DNA of 64,000 nt from Mucilaginibacter sp. L196 (GCF_009765905.1 NZ_LMUO01000019.1:1160292-1224291), one strand, 5' to 3'. Counted from the stretch's first letter, positions 29,596-39,210 are shown. Numbers and translations: made by a program. The notes: generated by a model not told the origin, from the sequence alone.

Positions 29596-30789
29596 ATGGA
29601 AGCAGCACGTAATTTACAGCTATTAATACAAAACCCGGATTTACCTGCTGATTTAAAACACATTGCAGAAAAAGTGCTGAATGCCGAGCGCATTACCTTT
29701 GATGAAGGTGTTTTACTTTTTGAAAAAGGCGAACTGGGTTATCTTGGCATCCTTGCCAATTACATACGCGAAAAGCGCCATGGCGACAACACCTATTTTA
29801 ACCGTAACTTTCATATTGAGCCTACCAATCTTTGTGTTTATGATTGCAAGTTTTGTTCCTATTCAAGGTTGATAAAAGAACGCTCGCAAGGGTGGGAGTA
29901 TACCATGGATGAAATGTTCGACATCGTAAAAAAATACGATAATGAACCTGTTACCGAAGTGCATATTGTTGGTGGCGTATTGCCTCAATACGATGTGGCT
30001 TTTTATTCGGAACTATTTACCAGGATCAAAAAACATCGCCCCGATCTGCATGTGAAGGCACTTACACCGGTTGAATATCATTACATATTTAAAAAAGCTA
30101 AAATAGATTATGCCACCGGCATGCGTCTGATGAAGGAAGCCGGTTTAGAATCGATACCAGGTGGTGGTGCAGAAATATTCCATCCGGAAGTTAGGGATCT
30201 GATCTCCAAAGATAAATGTACCGGCGACCAATGGTTGGCGATACATGAGGAATGGCACAAGCTGGGTATGCGTTCAAATGCTACCATGCTCTATGGTCAC
30301 ATCGAAAAACATTGGCACCGAATTGATCACATGGACAGGCTACGTACCTTACAGGATAAGACTGGAGGGTTCCAAACCTTTATACCACTAAAATTCAGGA
30401 ATAAGGATAACCAGATGTCGGATGTGCCGGAATCAACTGTTATTGAAGATTTACGCAACTATGCTATATCACGTATCTACCTTGATAATTTTGATCATAT
30501 TAAAGCATATTGGGCTATGATCAGTCGTACTACCGCTCAGCTTTCATTGAATTTTGGTGTGGATGATATAGATGGAACGCTTGATGATACCACTAAAATT
30601 TATACAATGGCGGGTAGTGAGGAGCAGCATCCGGGTATGAGTACCAGGCAACTGGTTGAGTTAATCAAGCACGTAGGCAGGCATCCTATTGAACGTGATA
30701 CGCTATACAATGTAGTTACAGATTATAACGATTACCAATTCCCGGAAGAAGTTAAGCCTTCATTCTATAAATTGCCTGTAATTAACTAA
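29596..30789 (+). CDS. mqnE: Aminofutalosine synthase
   Basis: Radical SAM enzyme of the futalosine route to menaquinone, joining the MqnA product to adenosine. The CxxxCxxC cluster motif is C80, C84, C87 (CVYDCKFC); GGGAEIFHPEVR is the family segment. At 397 residues it fits MqnE; the closely related MqnC differs in this segment, so the assignment is good but not absolute. mqnA lies two genes downstream. Confidence 0.9.
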   Translation: MEAARNLQLLIQNPDLPADLKHIAEKVLNAERITFDEGVLLFEKGELGYLGILANYIREKRHGDNTYFNRNFHIEPTNLCVYDCKFCSYSRLIKERSQGWEYTMDEMFDIVKKYDNEPVTEVHIVGGVLPQYDVAFYSELFTRIKKHRPDLHVKALTPVEYHYIFKKAKIDYATGMRLMKEAGLESIPGGGAEIFHPEVRDLISKDKCTGDQWLAIHEEWHKLGMRSNATMLYGHIEKHWHRIDHMDRLRTLQDKTGGFQTFIPLKFRNKDNQMSDVPESTVIEDLRNYAISRIYLDNFDHIKAYWAMISRTTAQLSLNFGVDDIDGTLDDTTKIYTMAGSEEQHPGMSTRQLVELIKHVGRHPIERDTLYNVVTDYNDYQFPEEVKPSFYKLPVIN

Positions 30790-30810
30790 AACTAAATAGT
30801 AAAACAAGCT

Positions 30811-30818
30811 TAGTTTTG
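30811..30818 (+). promoter_or_regulatory. -7 element for the histidine phosphatase gene
   Basis: TAGTTTTG matches TAnnTTTG and is 25 bases before the ATG at 30844; no clear -33 element. Confidence 0.35.
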
Positions 30819-30843
30819 TTTTGACTGTTTTGGTCAAATATAA

Positions 30844-31470
30844 ATGATACAAAAAACATTATACATCGTTCGCCACGGGCAAACAGACCTTAACAAACAG
30901 GGAATTGTACAAGGGCGGGGGATGAACACCGATTTAAACGAAGAAGGCCGCAAGCAGGCCAGGCTGTTTTTTAATGCTTATAAGAATGTACCATTCGATA
31001 AAATATACATATCGGAATTAAAACGTACCCAACAAAGCATACAGCAATTTATTGATTTGGGTATACCTTACGAAAAACTGGAAGGCCTTGATGAGCTAGC
31101 CTGGGGTATACACGAGGGCCAACCCAGCACACCTGAAACCACTGCGCAGTTTTTAAAATTGGTACGTGATTGGGTTGATGGTAAACTCGACACCAAGTTT
31201 GAAGGAGGCGAAAGCCCCAACGAAGTGGAGGCCCGCCAAAAAATCGCGTTGGACATTATCATGAGCCATCCGGAGGAAAAAACTGTTTTAATATGCATGC
31301 ATGGCCGCGCAATGCGTTTATTGCTTTGCCTGTTAACCGGTAAACCATTGAGTGAAATGGAAACCTTTCCGCATCAAAACCTGGTGCTATATAAAGTTAC
31401 CTACGATGGCAATAAATTCGAGATCGTAGATTTTAACGACTCAGAACATTTGAAAGTAGCAAGTAGTTAG
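30844..31470 (+). CDS. Histidine phosphatase family protein
   Basis: The catalytic RHG motif (VRHGQTDLN, about residues 10-17), a second conserved Arg (SELKRTQQS), Glu in DELAWGIHEG and the later His (CMHGRAMRLLL) are all present, so it should be an active phosphomonoesterase or mutase-like enzyme. 208 residues. Its place between mqnE and mqnA hints at a role near menaquinone synthesis, but no such step needs a phosphatase, so this is only context. Confidence 0.88.
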   Translation: MIQKTLYIVRHGQTDLNKQGIVQGRGMNTDLNEEGRKQARLFFNAYKNVPFDKIYISELKRTQQSIQQFIDLGIPYEKLEGLDELAWGIHEGQPSTPETTAQFLKLVRDWVDGKLDTKFEGGESPNEVEARQKIALDIIMSHPEEKTVLICMHGRAMRLLLCLLTGKPLSEMETFPHQNLVLYKVTYDGNKFEIVDFNDSEHLKVASS

Positions 31471-31598
31471 TATCAAGTATCGAGACTGATCTGCATACGA
31501 ACTACAGAATACTATAAATCATCACCCAAAAACAAAAAAGTCTTGCTACTTGATACTAGCGACTTGATACTAAAAAAGCTACTTGATACTAGACTAAA
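31455..31598. repeat. ACTTGATACTA repeat cluster before mqnA
   Basis: ACTTGATACTA occurs at 31548-31558, 31562-31572 and 31581-31591, with an inverted copy at 31468-31478 that overlaps the stop codon of the preceding gene. The outer parts (31468-31486 and 31540-31558) form an imperfect inverted repeat. The cluster fills the gap and stops just before the mqnA ATG. Confidence 0.65.
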
Positions 31599-31599
31599 A

Positions 31600-32340
31600 A
31601 TGAAATTCAGAATATCGGCCGTTAGCTATACTAACACCAAACCATTTATATACGGCATACAACATACCGACTTTATTAATAAAATAGAACTCAGCCTCGA
31701 TAATCCTACAGATTGCGCGCAGAAGCTGATTGACGATGTGGTTGATATTGGCCTTATTCCAGTAGCAGCCACGTTAAATTTACCTTACTGGGAGATTGTG
31801 TCAGATTATTGCATTGGTGCCGTTGGCGCGGTTAATTCGGTGTTTATTTTTAGCAATATCGATATTAAGGATGTGAAAAAGCTTCAGCTTGATCCGCAAT
31901 CAAGATCTTCAAACAATCTATCAAAGGTATTACTGAAAAATTACTGGAAGGTGAGTCCGGAGTTAATTGAAGGTGCTGATGATTATACAACTTCAACAGA
32001 TCCGGAAACAGCGTTTGTGCTGATAGGTGATCGTACATTCGGCCAAAAAGAAAAATACAAATACGTATATGATTTGGCTGAAGAATGGCGAAAATTTACA
32101 GGGTTGCCATTTTGCTTTGCGGCCTGGATCGCTAATAAACCAATTCCTAAGGAATTTGTTGACGAGTTTAACCAGGTTTTAAAGTTTGGTTTAGATCATC
32201 GGGCGGATGTAATTAAAGAACTGCCCGTCCGCAATGATTTCAACCTGGAAGACTACCTGATGCACAAACTGGATTTTGATTTAACCGAAGGAAAAAGAGA
32301 GGCGCTACACCTGTTTTTGAAGTATATAAAAGAACTTTAA
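31600..32340 (+). CDS. mqnA: Chorismate dehydratase
   Basis: First enzyme of the futalosine menaquinone route (chorismate to 3-enolpyruvylbenzoate). It begins KFRISAVSYTNTKPF, with the family Ser/Tyr/Asn/Thr region, then DVVDIGLIPVAA and LDPQSRSSNNLSKVLL, matching the periplasmic-binding-like fold. ATG 31600 is chosen because the extension from 31543 is repeat DNA. 246 residues, normal length. Confidence 0.9.
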   Translation: MKFRISAVSYTNTKPFIYGIQHTDFINKIELSLDNPTDCAQKLIDDVVDIGLIPVAATLNLPYWEIVSDYCIGAVGAVNSVFIFSNIDIKDVKKLQLDPQSRSSNNLSKVLLKNYWKVSPELIEGADDYTTSTDPETAFVLIGDRTFGQKEKYKYVYDLAEEWRKFTGLPFCFAAWIANKPIPKEFVDEFNQVLKFGLDHRADVIKELPVRNDFNLEDYLMHKLDFDLTEGKREALHLFLKYIKEL

Positions 32341-32416
32341 AATTATTACCCTTCTTAATTAAACTAAATGCTTAATAATTAATCAAATAGGGGCTAACTA
32401 TTTGTTTTGATTGAGC

Positions 32417-33217
32417 ATGAAGGATTTCTATTACATTCTTGGTACGGATACAAATTGTTCGTCAATTGAAATTAAGGAGGCTTACCGTAAGCTCTCCAAA
32501 AAATTTCATCCCGATCTTAATCAGAATGACAAATACTTTGAAAGCCGTTTTAGGGAGATCCAGGAGGCTTATGAAGTTTTAAATGATCCTTTTAAACGCA
32601 AGCAATATGATGCAGCACTAAACAAATTTAAAACCGGCCAAAACGCACATACATCTGCAAGTGAGAAATACAAGGCTACTCCTTCAATCAGCAACAGAAC
32701 CCGCATGGCTATTGACATAATATTCACTATTATTTTAATTTTAATCACCTGTATTTTTGGCGATTATGTAATTAAGGCCATGAATGCACCCGATCATTCA
32801 AAAGCCAAACAAATAACCGAAGTTATTACCCCTGAACCAATAATTAAAACTAAGCATCACAAGAAAAAGCATGGTTTAAATACTCAAATTGTTGATGCTA
32901 TTCCAAAACAAATTTCGCCTACTAAACCTGCTAAATCAGATACTACAAAGATTCAGCAGCTACAAGCAGCGCGTGTTGAAACCAAACCTGTTAAAATTAT
33001 AGCGGTAAATAATGGTTTTTTATATACTACCATGGTAAAAGCTAATGTAACCGGTATTGTAAATATGCGCGAGCAGGATAATCTGAGTTCCGAAATTGTT
33101 ACATCGATTCCTAACTATTCACAAGTTGATGTGCTTGAAAAAGGTGACCGTTATTATAAAGTACGTTATAATAGCAATACCGGCTATGTACCTAAGTGGA
33201 CTTTGCAGGTTAAGTGA
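32417..33217 (+). CDS. Membrane protein: J-domain, one helix, SH3-like domain
   Basis: A J-domain (residues 1-70, with the essential HPD at 31-33) is followed by a basic linker, one hydrophobic helix (about 95-120), a Lys/His-rich stretch and a C-terminal bacterial SH3-like domain (VNMREQDNLSSEIV ... GYVPKWTLQVK). This predicts a membrane-anchored DnaK co-chaperone with an outward SH3 domain that may bind peptidoglycan or a protein. I know no function for this architecture. TTG at 32411 could be used instead of ATG 32417. Confidence 0.8.
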   Translation: MKDFYYILGTDTNCSSIEIKEAYRKLSKKFHPDLNQNDKYFESRFREIQEAYEVLNDPFKRKQYDAALNKFKTGQNAHTSASEKYKATPSISNRTRMAIDIIFTIILILITCIFGDYVIKAMNAPDHSKAKQITEVITPEPIIKTKHHKKKHGLNTQIVDAIPKQISPTKPAKSDTTKIQQLQAARVETKPVKIIAVNNGFLYTTMVKANVTGIVNMREQDNLSSEIVTSIPNYSQVDVLEKGDRYYKVRYNSNTGYVPKWTLQVK

Positions 33218-33349
33218 ATCTGGATGTTTTATAGATAGCTTGTTGTTGTGAAGCATAAGCTAACAATTGGGTATATCTTTTCTTTACCAAAACTAAATCC
33301 TTACAATTTCATTCCTTATCTTAACAGGTAAAACATTACATCTTACAAT

Positions 33350-34159
33350 ATGAATCAAATACAAACATTACAGGGCCAGGCAGCCTTGGTTACCGGCGCT
33401 GATAGCGGGATAGGTAAAGGCGTAGCCGTGGCTTTAGCTATGGCTGGTGCAAAAGTTATTATAAACCATGTTGACGCGCACGAGGTTGCAGAACAAACTG
33501 TCGACGAAATTACGGCTGCGGGTGGCCAGGCTTACGCTATACATGCAGATGTAAGCAATGAAGCCGATGTACAAGCCATGTTTGCCGAAATGTACCAGCA
33601 ATACGGTACAATTGACATCTTAGTAAACAATGCTGGCCTGCAACGCGACTCCAAATTTGTGGATATGACCATGGAGGAATGGAATACAGTGATCGGTATA
33701 AACTTAACCGGGCAGTTTTTATGCTCACGCGAAGCGGCAAAGGAGTTTATTAAAAGAGGCGTTATTGAAGGCAGGAGCAAGGCTGCCGGAAAAATCATCT
33801 GTATGAGCAGTGTGCACGAAGTTATCCCCTGGGGTGGTCACGTAAACTACGCTACCAGTAAAGGCGGCGTAATGATGATGATGAAGAGTATGGCCCAGGA
33901 ACTGGCTCCGCACAAAATCAGGGTGGTATCAATAGGGCCGGGTGCTATACAAACGCATATTAACCAATCTGCTTGGAGTACACCCGAAGCATTAAAGAGT
34001 TTATTAACCTTAATTCCTTATGATAGGATAGGTGAGCCTGATGATATTGGTAAAGTGGCCGCGTGGCTGGCATCGGATGAGGCTGATTATATCACAGGTA
34101 CTACCATTTTTGTTGATGGAGGAATGACCTTATACCCTGGCTTTGCCGATAATGGGTGA
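33350..34159 (+). CDS. SDR oxidoreductase (glucose 1-dehydrogenase type)
   Basis: Classical short-chain dehydrogenase: TGADSGIGKG for cofactor binding, NNAG at the centre, catalytic Ser (MSSVHEVI) and YATSK, and IGPGAI beyond. The acidic or neutral residue after the second strand (NHVDAHE) cannot settle NAD versus NADP. Resembles bacterial glucose 1-dehydrogenases; substrate uncertain. Stands alone with ~130 bp upstream lacking features. Confidence 0.88.
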   Translation: MNQIQTLQGQAALVTGADSGIGKGVAVALAMAGAKVIINHVDAHEVAEQTVDEITAAGGQAYAIHADVSNEADVQAMFAEMYQQYGTIDILVNNAGLQRDSKFVDMTMEEWNTVIGINLTGQFLCSREAAKEFIKRGVIEGRSKAAGKIICMSSVHEVIPWGGHVNYATSKGGVMMMMKSMAQELAPHKIRVVSIGPGAIQTHINQSAWSTPEALKSLLTLIPYDRIGEPDDIGKVAAWLASDEADYITGTTIFVDGGMTLYPGFADNG

Positions 34160-34355
34160 ATTTATTGTTAAAAAAGGGTTAATTTAAGGTTTTGTATCGA
34201 TTTAGCAAGTTAGAAGTAAGTTATTAAGAAGGCTACATATTGTAATATATACACTAAGTTCATTGCGAAAAATTAAATTTTATTGCTTAAAAGCCTATTA
34301 ATTATTAAAAATTCATAAAAATTCAAATTTATTGAGTAATTTAATAATTATGCCA

Positions 34356-34363
34356 TACATTTG
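34356..34363 (+). promoter_or_regulatory. -7 element for the secreted PepSY-like gene
   Basis: TACATTTG matches TAnnTTTG; a TTG at 34332-34334 lies 21 bp upstream. ATG follows at 34389. The gap 34160-34331 shows nothing else. Confidence 0.5.
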
Positions 34364-34388
34364 TTATGGATTTAAAATTTAAAACAAC

Positions 34389-34865
34389 ATGAAAAAGATA
34401 TTTTTAACAATCGCAACAATTGGCCTTTTAGGCACGAGTGTTTATGCCGCTGATGGTGGTAAAAAAACCGAAAAAACTGCAACTGTTTCTTACGCTGTAC
34501 AAAATGACTTTGAAGGAAATTTCAGTGATGCAAAAGATGTAACCTGGACAATAACCTCAAACACTCAAAAAGCAACCTTTTTATCAAATGGTGTTAAAAA
34601 GACTGCTTTTTACAACATGAACGGCGAGTACCTTGGTTTAACCCAGGATGTTGCTTACAGCACTATCGACGAGAAAGCAAAAAAAGAAATTGCTTCTCAA
34701 TATGCTGGTTATGATGTTAATGAAGTAATTAAATTGGAAACAAACGGTGCAAACACAAATTTTGCTGAAACTGTTTACTTTGTTGACTTAAAAAGCAGCG
34801 CTGCTGAAGTTTTAGTTAGAGTAAATCAAAGTAATGATGTTTTCTTTTTTCAAAAAGTAAAATAA
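34389..34865 (+). CDS. Secreted PepSY-like (BLIP-like) protein
   Basis: A signal peptide (cleaved after SVYA, residue ~20) precedes two small alpha/beta repeats of the Bacteroidota PepSY-like family: an FEGNFSDAKDVTWTITSN strand/turn region, then YAGYDVNEVIKLETNG. Exported, probably periplasmic; function unknown. Strong promoter and terminator suggest good expression. Confidence 0.75.
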   Translation: MKKIFLTIATIGLLGTSVYAADGGKKTEKTATVSYAVQNDFEGNFSDAKDVTWTITSNTQKATFLSNGVKKTAFYNMNGEYLGLTQDVAYSTIDEKAKKEIASQYAGYDVNEVIKLETNGANTNFAETVYFVDLKSSAAEVLVRVNQSNDVFFFQKVK

Positions 34866-34889
34866 CAAATTGCTCTAATACAATTTATT

Positions 34890-34917
34890 AAGCCATTGCG
34901 TAAGCAGTGGCTTTTTT
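34890..34917 (+). terminator. Terminator after the PepSY-like gene
   Basis: AAGCCATTGC and GCAGTGGCTT form a stem with one wobble pair around GTAA, followed by a T run. Confidence 0.8.
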
Positions 34918-35003
34918 GTTGTTATAGTATTTTACTAAACGCAGATATATACTAACTAAAACAAATTTGAACTCCAGGCATTATTAAGTAATACTATTTT
35001 ATT

Positions 35004-37208
35004 ATGCCTAAAACGATAATTATATCAAACAGATTACCAGTAAAAATTACTAAAAACAATAATGAGTACCAACTTTCGCCAAGTGAGGGCGGTTTAGCTA
35101 CAGGTTTAGGATCGATATACAAAGACGGAGATAACGTTTGGATTGGCTGGCCTGGGCTTGAGGTTGAGGATCCGCAGGATCAGGATACCATCAACCAAAA
35201 ACTAAATGACTTAAGCCTGTTGCCGGTGTATTTAACACAACAGGAGATCAGTGAATATTATGAAGGTTTCTCGAACGAAGTACTGTGGCCGGTATTTCAT
35301 TATTATGCATCAAGCTATGCAAGCTATAGCCAGTCTAACTGGGACTATTACAAACTAGTAAATGAGAAGTTTAAAGATGCTGTTTTAAAAGTTGCTGAAC
35401 CGGGTGATACCATTTGGATACATGATTATCAATTATTATTGCTGCCCGCACTGGTAAGAAATGCCCTGCCGGATGTTTCTATAGGCTTTTTTCTACATAT
35501 ACCTTTTCCATCGCATGAAATGTTTAGGTTGATACCCTGGCGCTCCGAGCTACTTGAGGGAATGCTGGGTGCCGACCTGATAGGCTTTCATACGTTTGAT
35601 GATGTGCGGCACTTTTTGAGTGCAGTTACCAGGGTGTTACCCGTAACGTCATCAGCCAATATTATCAGTTCTAATGACCGGTCAATAGTTGTTGAATCGT
35701 TCCCTATGGGGATTGATGAACATAAATATGCTACGCTGCCAAAACAAAAGGAGGTTATCGATCAGATAAAACAGATAAAAGAAAGCTTTAAGCATACCCG
35801 GTTGATATTATCAATTGACAGGTTAGACTACAGTAAAGGTATTTTACAACGATTGGAAGCCTATGAACTTTTGTTAAATACACACCCAGAGTATATTAAT
35901 AACATAACCCTTTACATGATCGTTGTGCCTTCGCGTGATACTGTTCCTCAGTATCAGCACCTGCATGATGAGATCGATAAAAAGGTGGGGAGCATTAATG
36001 CAATTTATCGTACGATGGACTGGACACCGGTGCATTATTATTACCGGTCGTTCCCAATAGAGGCACTTTCTGCGCTATATTATTCGGCCGACGTTTGCCT
36101 GGTAACACCAATGCGCGACGGCATGAATTTGGTTAGTAAAGAGTATGTAGCCAGCAGAATAAATAATGATGGTGTACTGATATTAAGTGAGATGGCAGGC
36201 GCATCTAAAGAATTAATTGATGCTGTTATTGTAAATCCAAATAACATTGGCGAGATATGCCGCGCTATTATAGAAGCATTAAATATGCCACTGGTTGAAC
36301 AACAAGCCAGGATGCAGCAAATGCGTCAGTTAGTTGCAAAGTTTAATATTACACATTGGGTTAAAATTTTTATGGAGCGCCTGAAAGAGGTAAAAACATT
36401 GCAACGATCGATGCAGACAAGGCACGTGAGCGGGGCTACCGGGCAATCTATAATTAACCGCTATGCGAAAACTAAAAAAAGATTAATCTTTTTAGATTAT
36501 GATGGCACATTAGTGGCTTTCAAATCTAATGTTGCCGATGCCAGCCCGGATCAGGAGTTATACCTGCTATTAGACCATCTTACCGAAGATCCGGCGAATC
36601 ATGTGGTAATAATAAGTGGCCGGAAACACGAGAACCTGAACAATTGGTTTGATGATAGAAATATTTACCTGATTGCCGAGCATGGGGCTTGGCATAAACA
36701 GCAAAATACCCGTTGGCATAAAATACAAGGCTTATCAGACAATTGGAAACAGGACATTTACCCGATAATGGAAACATATGTTGACCGAACACCTGGATCA
36801 TTTATAGAAGAGAAAACATATTCATTGGCCTGGCATTATCGTAAAGCTCAAAAAGGTTTGGGTGAATTAAGGGCAAATGAATTGATAGATAACTTAAAGT
36901 ACCAGGCAAATGACAAGGGGTTGCAACTTTTACCCGGAGATAAGGTGCTGGAAATAAAGAATATGGAGATAAATAAAGGTAAAGCTGCTTTAACGTTAAC
37001 CACGAATGAGGATTACGATTTTATTATGGCCTTCGGCGATGATTATACCGATGAAGATTTGTTTAAAGCTTTGCCCGACTCTGCAATTACCGTAAAGGTA
37101 GGAAGCAATATATCAGCCGCTAAATTCTATCTTAGAAGTCCAACTGAGGTTAGGCGCTTTTTGTTTGATTTGACAGAAAGTACTGTTTTGAATGATAAAT
37201 CTATTTAA
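35004..37208 (+). CDS. Fused trehalose-6-phosphate synthase/phosphatase
   Basis: An N-terminal GT20 synthase domain (1-470; SNRLPV, GGLATGL, HDYQLLLLP, and PMRDGMNLVSKEY near 370) is followed by a HAD phosphatase domain (from about 490; DYDGTLVAF as the catalytic Asp motif, and GDDYTDEDLF). One polypeptide makes trehalose 6-phosphate and removes the phosphate, giving trehalose as compatible solute or carbon store. OtsA and OtsB are separate in E. coli; the fusion is common in Bacteroidota. Faces a GH15 gene. Confidence 0.96.
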   Translation: MPKTIIISNRLPVKITKNNNEYQLSPSEGGLATGLGSIYKDGDNVWIGWPGLEVEDPQDQDTINQKLNDLSLLPVYLTQQEISEYYEGFSNEVLWPVFHYYASSYASYSQSNWDYYKLVNEKFKDAVLKVAEPGDTIWIHDYQLLLLPALVRNALPDVSIGFFLHIPFPSHEMFRLIPWRSELLEGMLGADLIGFHTFDDVRHFLSAVTRVLPVTSSANIISSNDRSIVVESFPMGIDEHKYATLPKQKEVIDQIKQIKESFKHTRLILSIDRLDYSKGILQRLEAYELLLNTHPEYINNITLYMIVVPSRDTVPQYQHLHDEIDKKVGSINAIYRTMDWTPVHYYYRSFPIEALSALYYSADVCLVTPMRDGMNLVSKEYVASRINNDGVLILSEMAGASKELIDAVIVNPNNIGEICRAIIEALNMPLVEQQARMQQMRQLVAKFNITHWVKIFMERLKEVKTLQRSMQTRHVSGATGQSIINRYAKTKKRLIFLDYDGTLVAFKSNVADASPDQELYLLLDHLTEDPANHVVIISGRKHENLNNWFDDRNIYLIAEHGAWHKQQNTRWHKIQGLSDNWKQDIYPIMETYVDRTPGSFIEEKTYSLAWHYRKAQKGLGELRANELIDNLKYQANDKGLQLLPGDKVLEIKNMEINKGKAALTLTTNEDYDFIMAFGDDYTDEDLFKALPDSAITVKVGSNISAAKFYLRSPTEVRRFLFDLTESTVLNDKSI

Positions 37209-37214
37209 TAATAC

Positions 37215-37305
37215 TTGTCATTCTGAGCGTAGCGAAGAATCTTCTTCGATCTGTATAGCGAACTTTGCACTGTTAGAAGATTCTTCGCTACGCTCAGAAT
37301 GACAA
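37215..37305. repeat. Perfect 31-bp inverted repeat, palindromic element
   Basis: Arms at 37215-37245 and 37275-37305 are exact reverse complements around a 29-base loop. The arms are the same as those at 24944, extended by two bases at the inner end. It lies between the convergent trehalose and GH15 genes. Confidence 0.92.
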
Positions 37306-37322
37306 TGGTTTATGATATATGT

Positions 37323-39107
37323 TTACAAGAATATAGGCCTATCCAACTTCATAGCTATCCGGTATGCGGCATTCATCAAACCTACATGGCTGTAAGCCTG
37401 CGGGAAATTACCCCATTGGCTGCCGTCATTTTCATCTACATCCTCACTAAACAATAGCAAGTGATTGGAGAATTGTAAAAGGTTTTCAAATTCCTTTATG
37501 GCATCATCCATGCGCCCAACGGCGGCTAAAGCTTCTACATACCAAAATGCGCATATCAGGAATGTAGTTTTAGGCCTGCCGAAATCATCTTTATATAAAT
37601 ACCTGTAAAATAATCCATTATCTGTCTTCAACTCCTTCTCTAATGCAATTAAATGATCCTTTGCTTTATCCGAAGTAGGGTCAAGGTAATTCATCAAAAT
37701 TAATTGCAGGGTACTTGCATCTAAACTTGTGCCTCCGGCCGCATTGGTGTAAACCTTTCTTACCGGGTCGTAACAACTTTCAATATGTTCAGCCGCGCGA
37801 TTTTTCATCGCGACAGCCCTTTCAATCAAATCATCATTTTTAATTGTTCTCGCCATTTTTTCAGCAGCGGAAGCACCAGCCCATTGAAACAGATTACTGT
37901 AGCAATGCACATCGGCCATGTTTCTAAATTCCCAAATGCCTGCATCTTTCTCATCTATCGTGGCTTCTATTTTTGCCAATAAAAACTCCAGCCATCGCGC
38001 GGAATCTTTCCGTTCAGAAAAAATAAAACGGTGGTCAGTATACAGAGGAAGAAGCGAGATCAAAACCTGCCCGTAAATATCATTCTGAATATGTTCATAA
38101 GCCTGATTACCAATGCGTACCGGTTGATTACCCTCGTAACCCTCTAAATCATCTAAAATAATTTCGGTAAGTTTTTTCTGGCCGGTTATGCCATAAAGCG
38201 GTTGGTACCGTTTGTCTTCGGCAACAGAAATATCCGTTACATAACCAAAATATTTCTCCATTTCTTCAAAATGGCCAATGTGATTTAAGGCAGTTATCAC
38301 ATAGTAAGTGTCACGCAGCCAGCAATAGCGATAATCCCATGTACGCCCACTTCCCGGTGATTCGGGTAAACTGGTGGTACTGGCAGCAATAATGGCTCCT
38401 GTGTCTTCATACTGATGAATTTTAAGCGTTAAAGCCGAGCGTATCACAACAGGTTGATAAAATGTAGCTATCGACGAGTGCTTGATCCATGTTTGCCAGT
38501 ATTGGGTTGTCTCCCTTAAAAAACGCTCTGCTGTTGAAATAAGCGGGGCCTCTAATGGCTCACCATAAGTTAACACCAGGTATTTGGGTTCGTTCAGCAC
38601 AAAAGCATGCTCATCAAAAACATAACTGATGGGAATATTGGTAGTAAGCCTGATATTTTCATCTCCACCCAAAAACTGAATATGATTGCTTCCACGGTTA
38701 ACATTCAATTTAGTTTTACCATAATCAGAAACCGGTGTGCATTTAACGGTAACCCGTGGCGAGCCTTCTATAGCTTCAATCTTCCTGATCAGCATCAGCG
38801 GTTTATAATACCGTTGATTATAGTAATAGCGTGGTGCGAAATCCGTAACGCGATAAGAATTCCCATTATCAACGGTAATTTCAGTTACTAAAACATTAGT
38901 GTTCTCCAGGTAATATTGATGAGAAGTGTATCCACTTTGTGGTAAAATGGAGAATTCGCCACCTTTCTTTTTGTCTAATAATCCGCCAAAAATAAAAGTG
39001 CTGTCGAAACGTGGCCAGCATAGCCATTCAATGTTAGTATTTGTATTAATGTGCGCTAAAAAGGCGCAATTACCAATAATGCCGGTATTATAAGTGTGTT
39101 TTGCCAT
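37323..39107 (-). CDS. Glycoside hydrolase family 15 (glucoamylase/trehalase type)
   Basis: A beta-sandwich N-terminal domain (1-260, starting NTGIIGNCAFLAHI) is followed by an (alpha/alpha)6 barrel. The barrel carries the GSGRTWDYRYCWLRD signature, with the catalytic acid Glu expected in the EGYEGNQPVRIGNQA region, and a second family segment near the C-terminus (NFPQAYSHVGLMNAA). No signal peptide, so cytoplasmic. Some bacterial GH15 enzymes are trehalases, and the neighbouring trehalose synthase makes that plausible, but glucoamylase-like action on other glucosides is not excluded. Confidence 0.9.
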   Translation of the reverse strand: MAKHTYNTGIIGNCAFLAHINTNTNIEWLCWPRFDSTFIFGGLLDKKKGGEFSILPQSGYTSHQYYLENTNVLVTEITVDNGNSYRVTDFAPRYYYNQRYYKPLMLIRKIEAIEGSPRVTVKCTPVSDYGKTKLNVNRGSNHIQFLGGDENIRLTTNIPISYVFDEHAFVLNEPKYLVLTYGEPLEAPLISTAERFLRETTQYWQTWIKHSSIATFYQPVVIRSALTLKIHQYEDTGAIIAASTTSLPESPGSGRTWDYRYCWLRDTYYVITALNHIGHFEEMEKYFGYVTDISVAEDKRYQPLYGITGQKKLTEIILDDLEGYEGNQPVRIGNQAYEHIQNDIYGQVLISLLPLYTDHRFIFSERKDSARWLEFLLAKIEATIDEKDAGIWEFRNMADVHCYSNLFQWAGASAAEKMARTIKNDDLIERAVAMKNRAAEHIESCYDPVRKVYTNAAGGTSLDASTLQLILMNYLDPTSDKAKDHLIALEKELKTDNGLFYRYLYKDDFGRPKTTFLICAFWYVEALAAVGRMDDAIKEFENLLQFSNHLLLFSEDVDENDGSQWGNFPQAYSHVGLMNAAYRIAMKLDRPIFL

Positions 39108-39210
39108 AAAATATAAGCCTACGTTGCTTTAAGTACTGTTTAACAACCATTAAAGCATAATGTTGAGTATAGATTACAATTTTATATTACCTATTGATTT
39201 TTAGCGTAAA

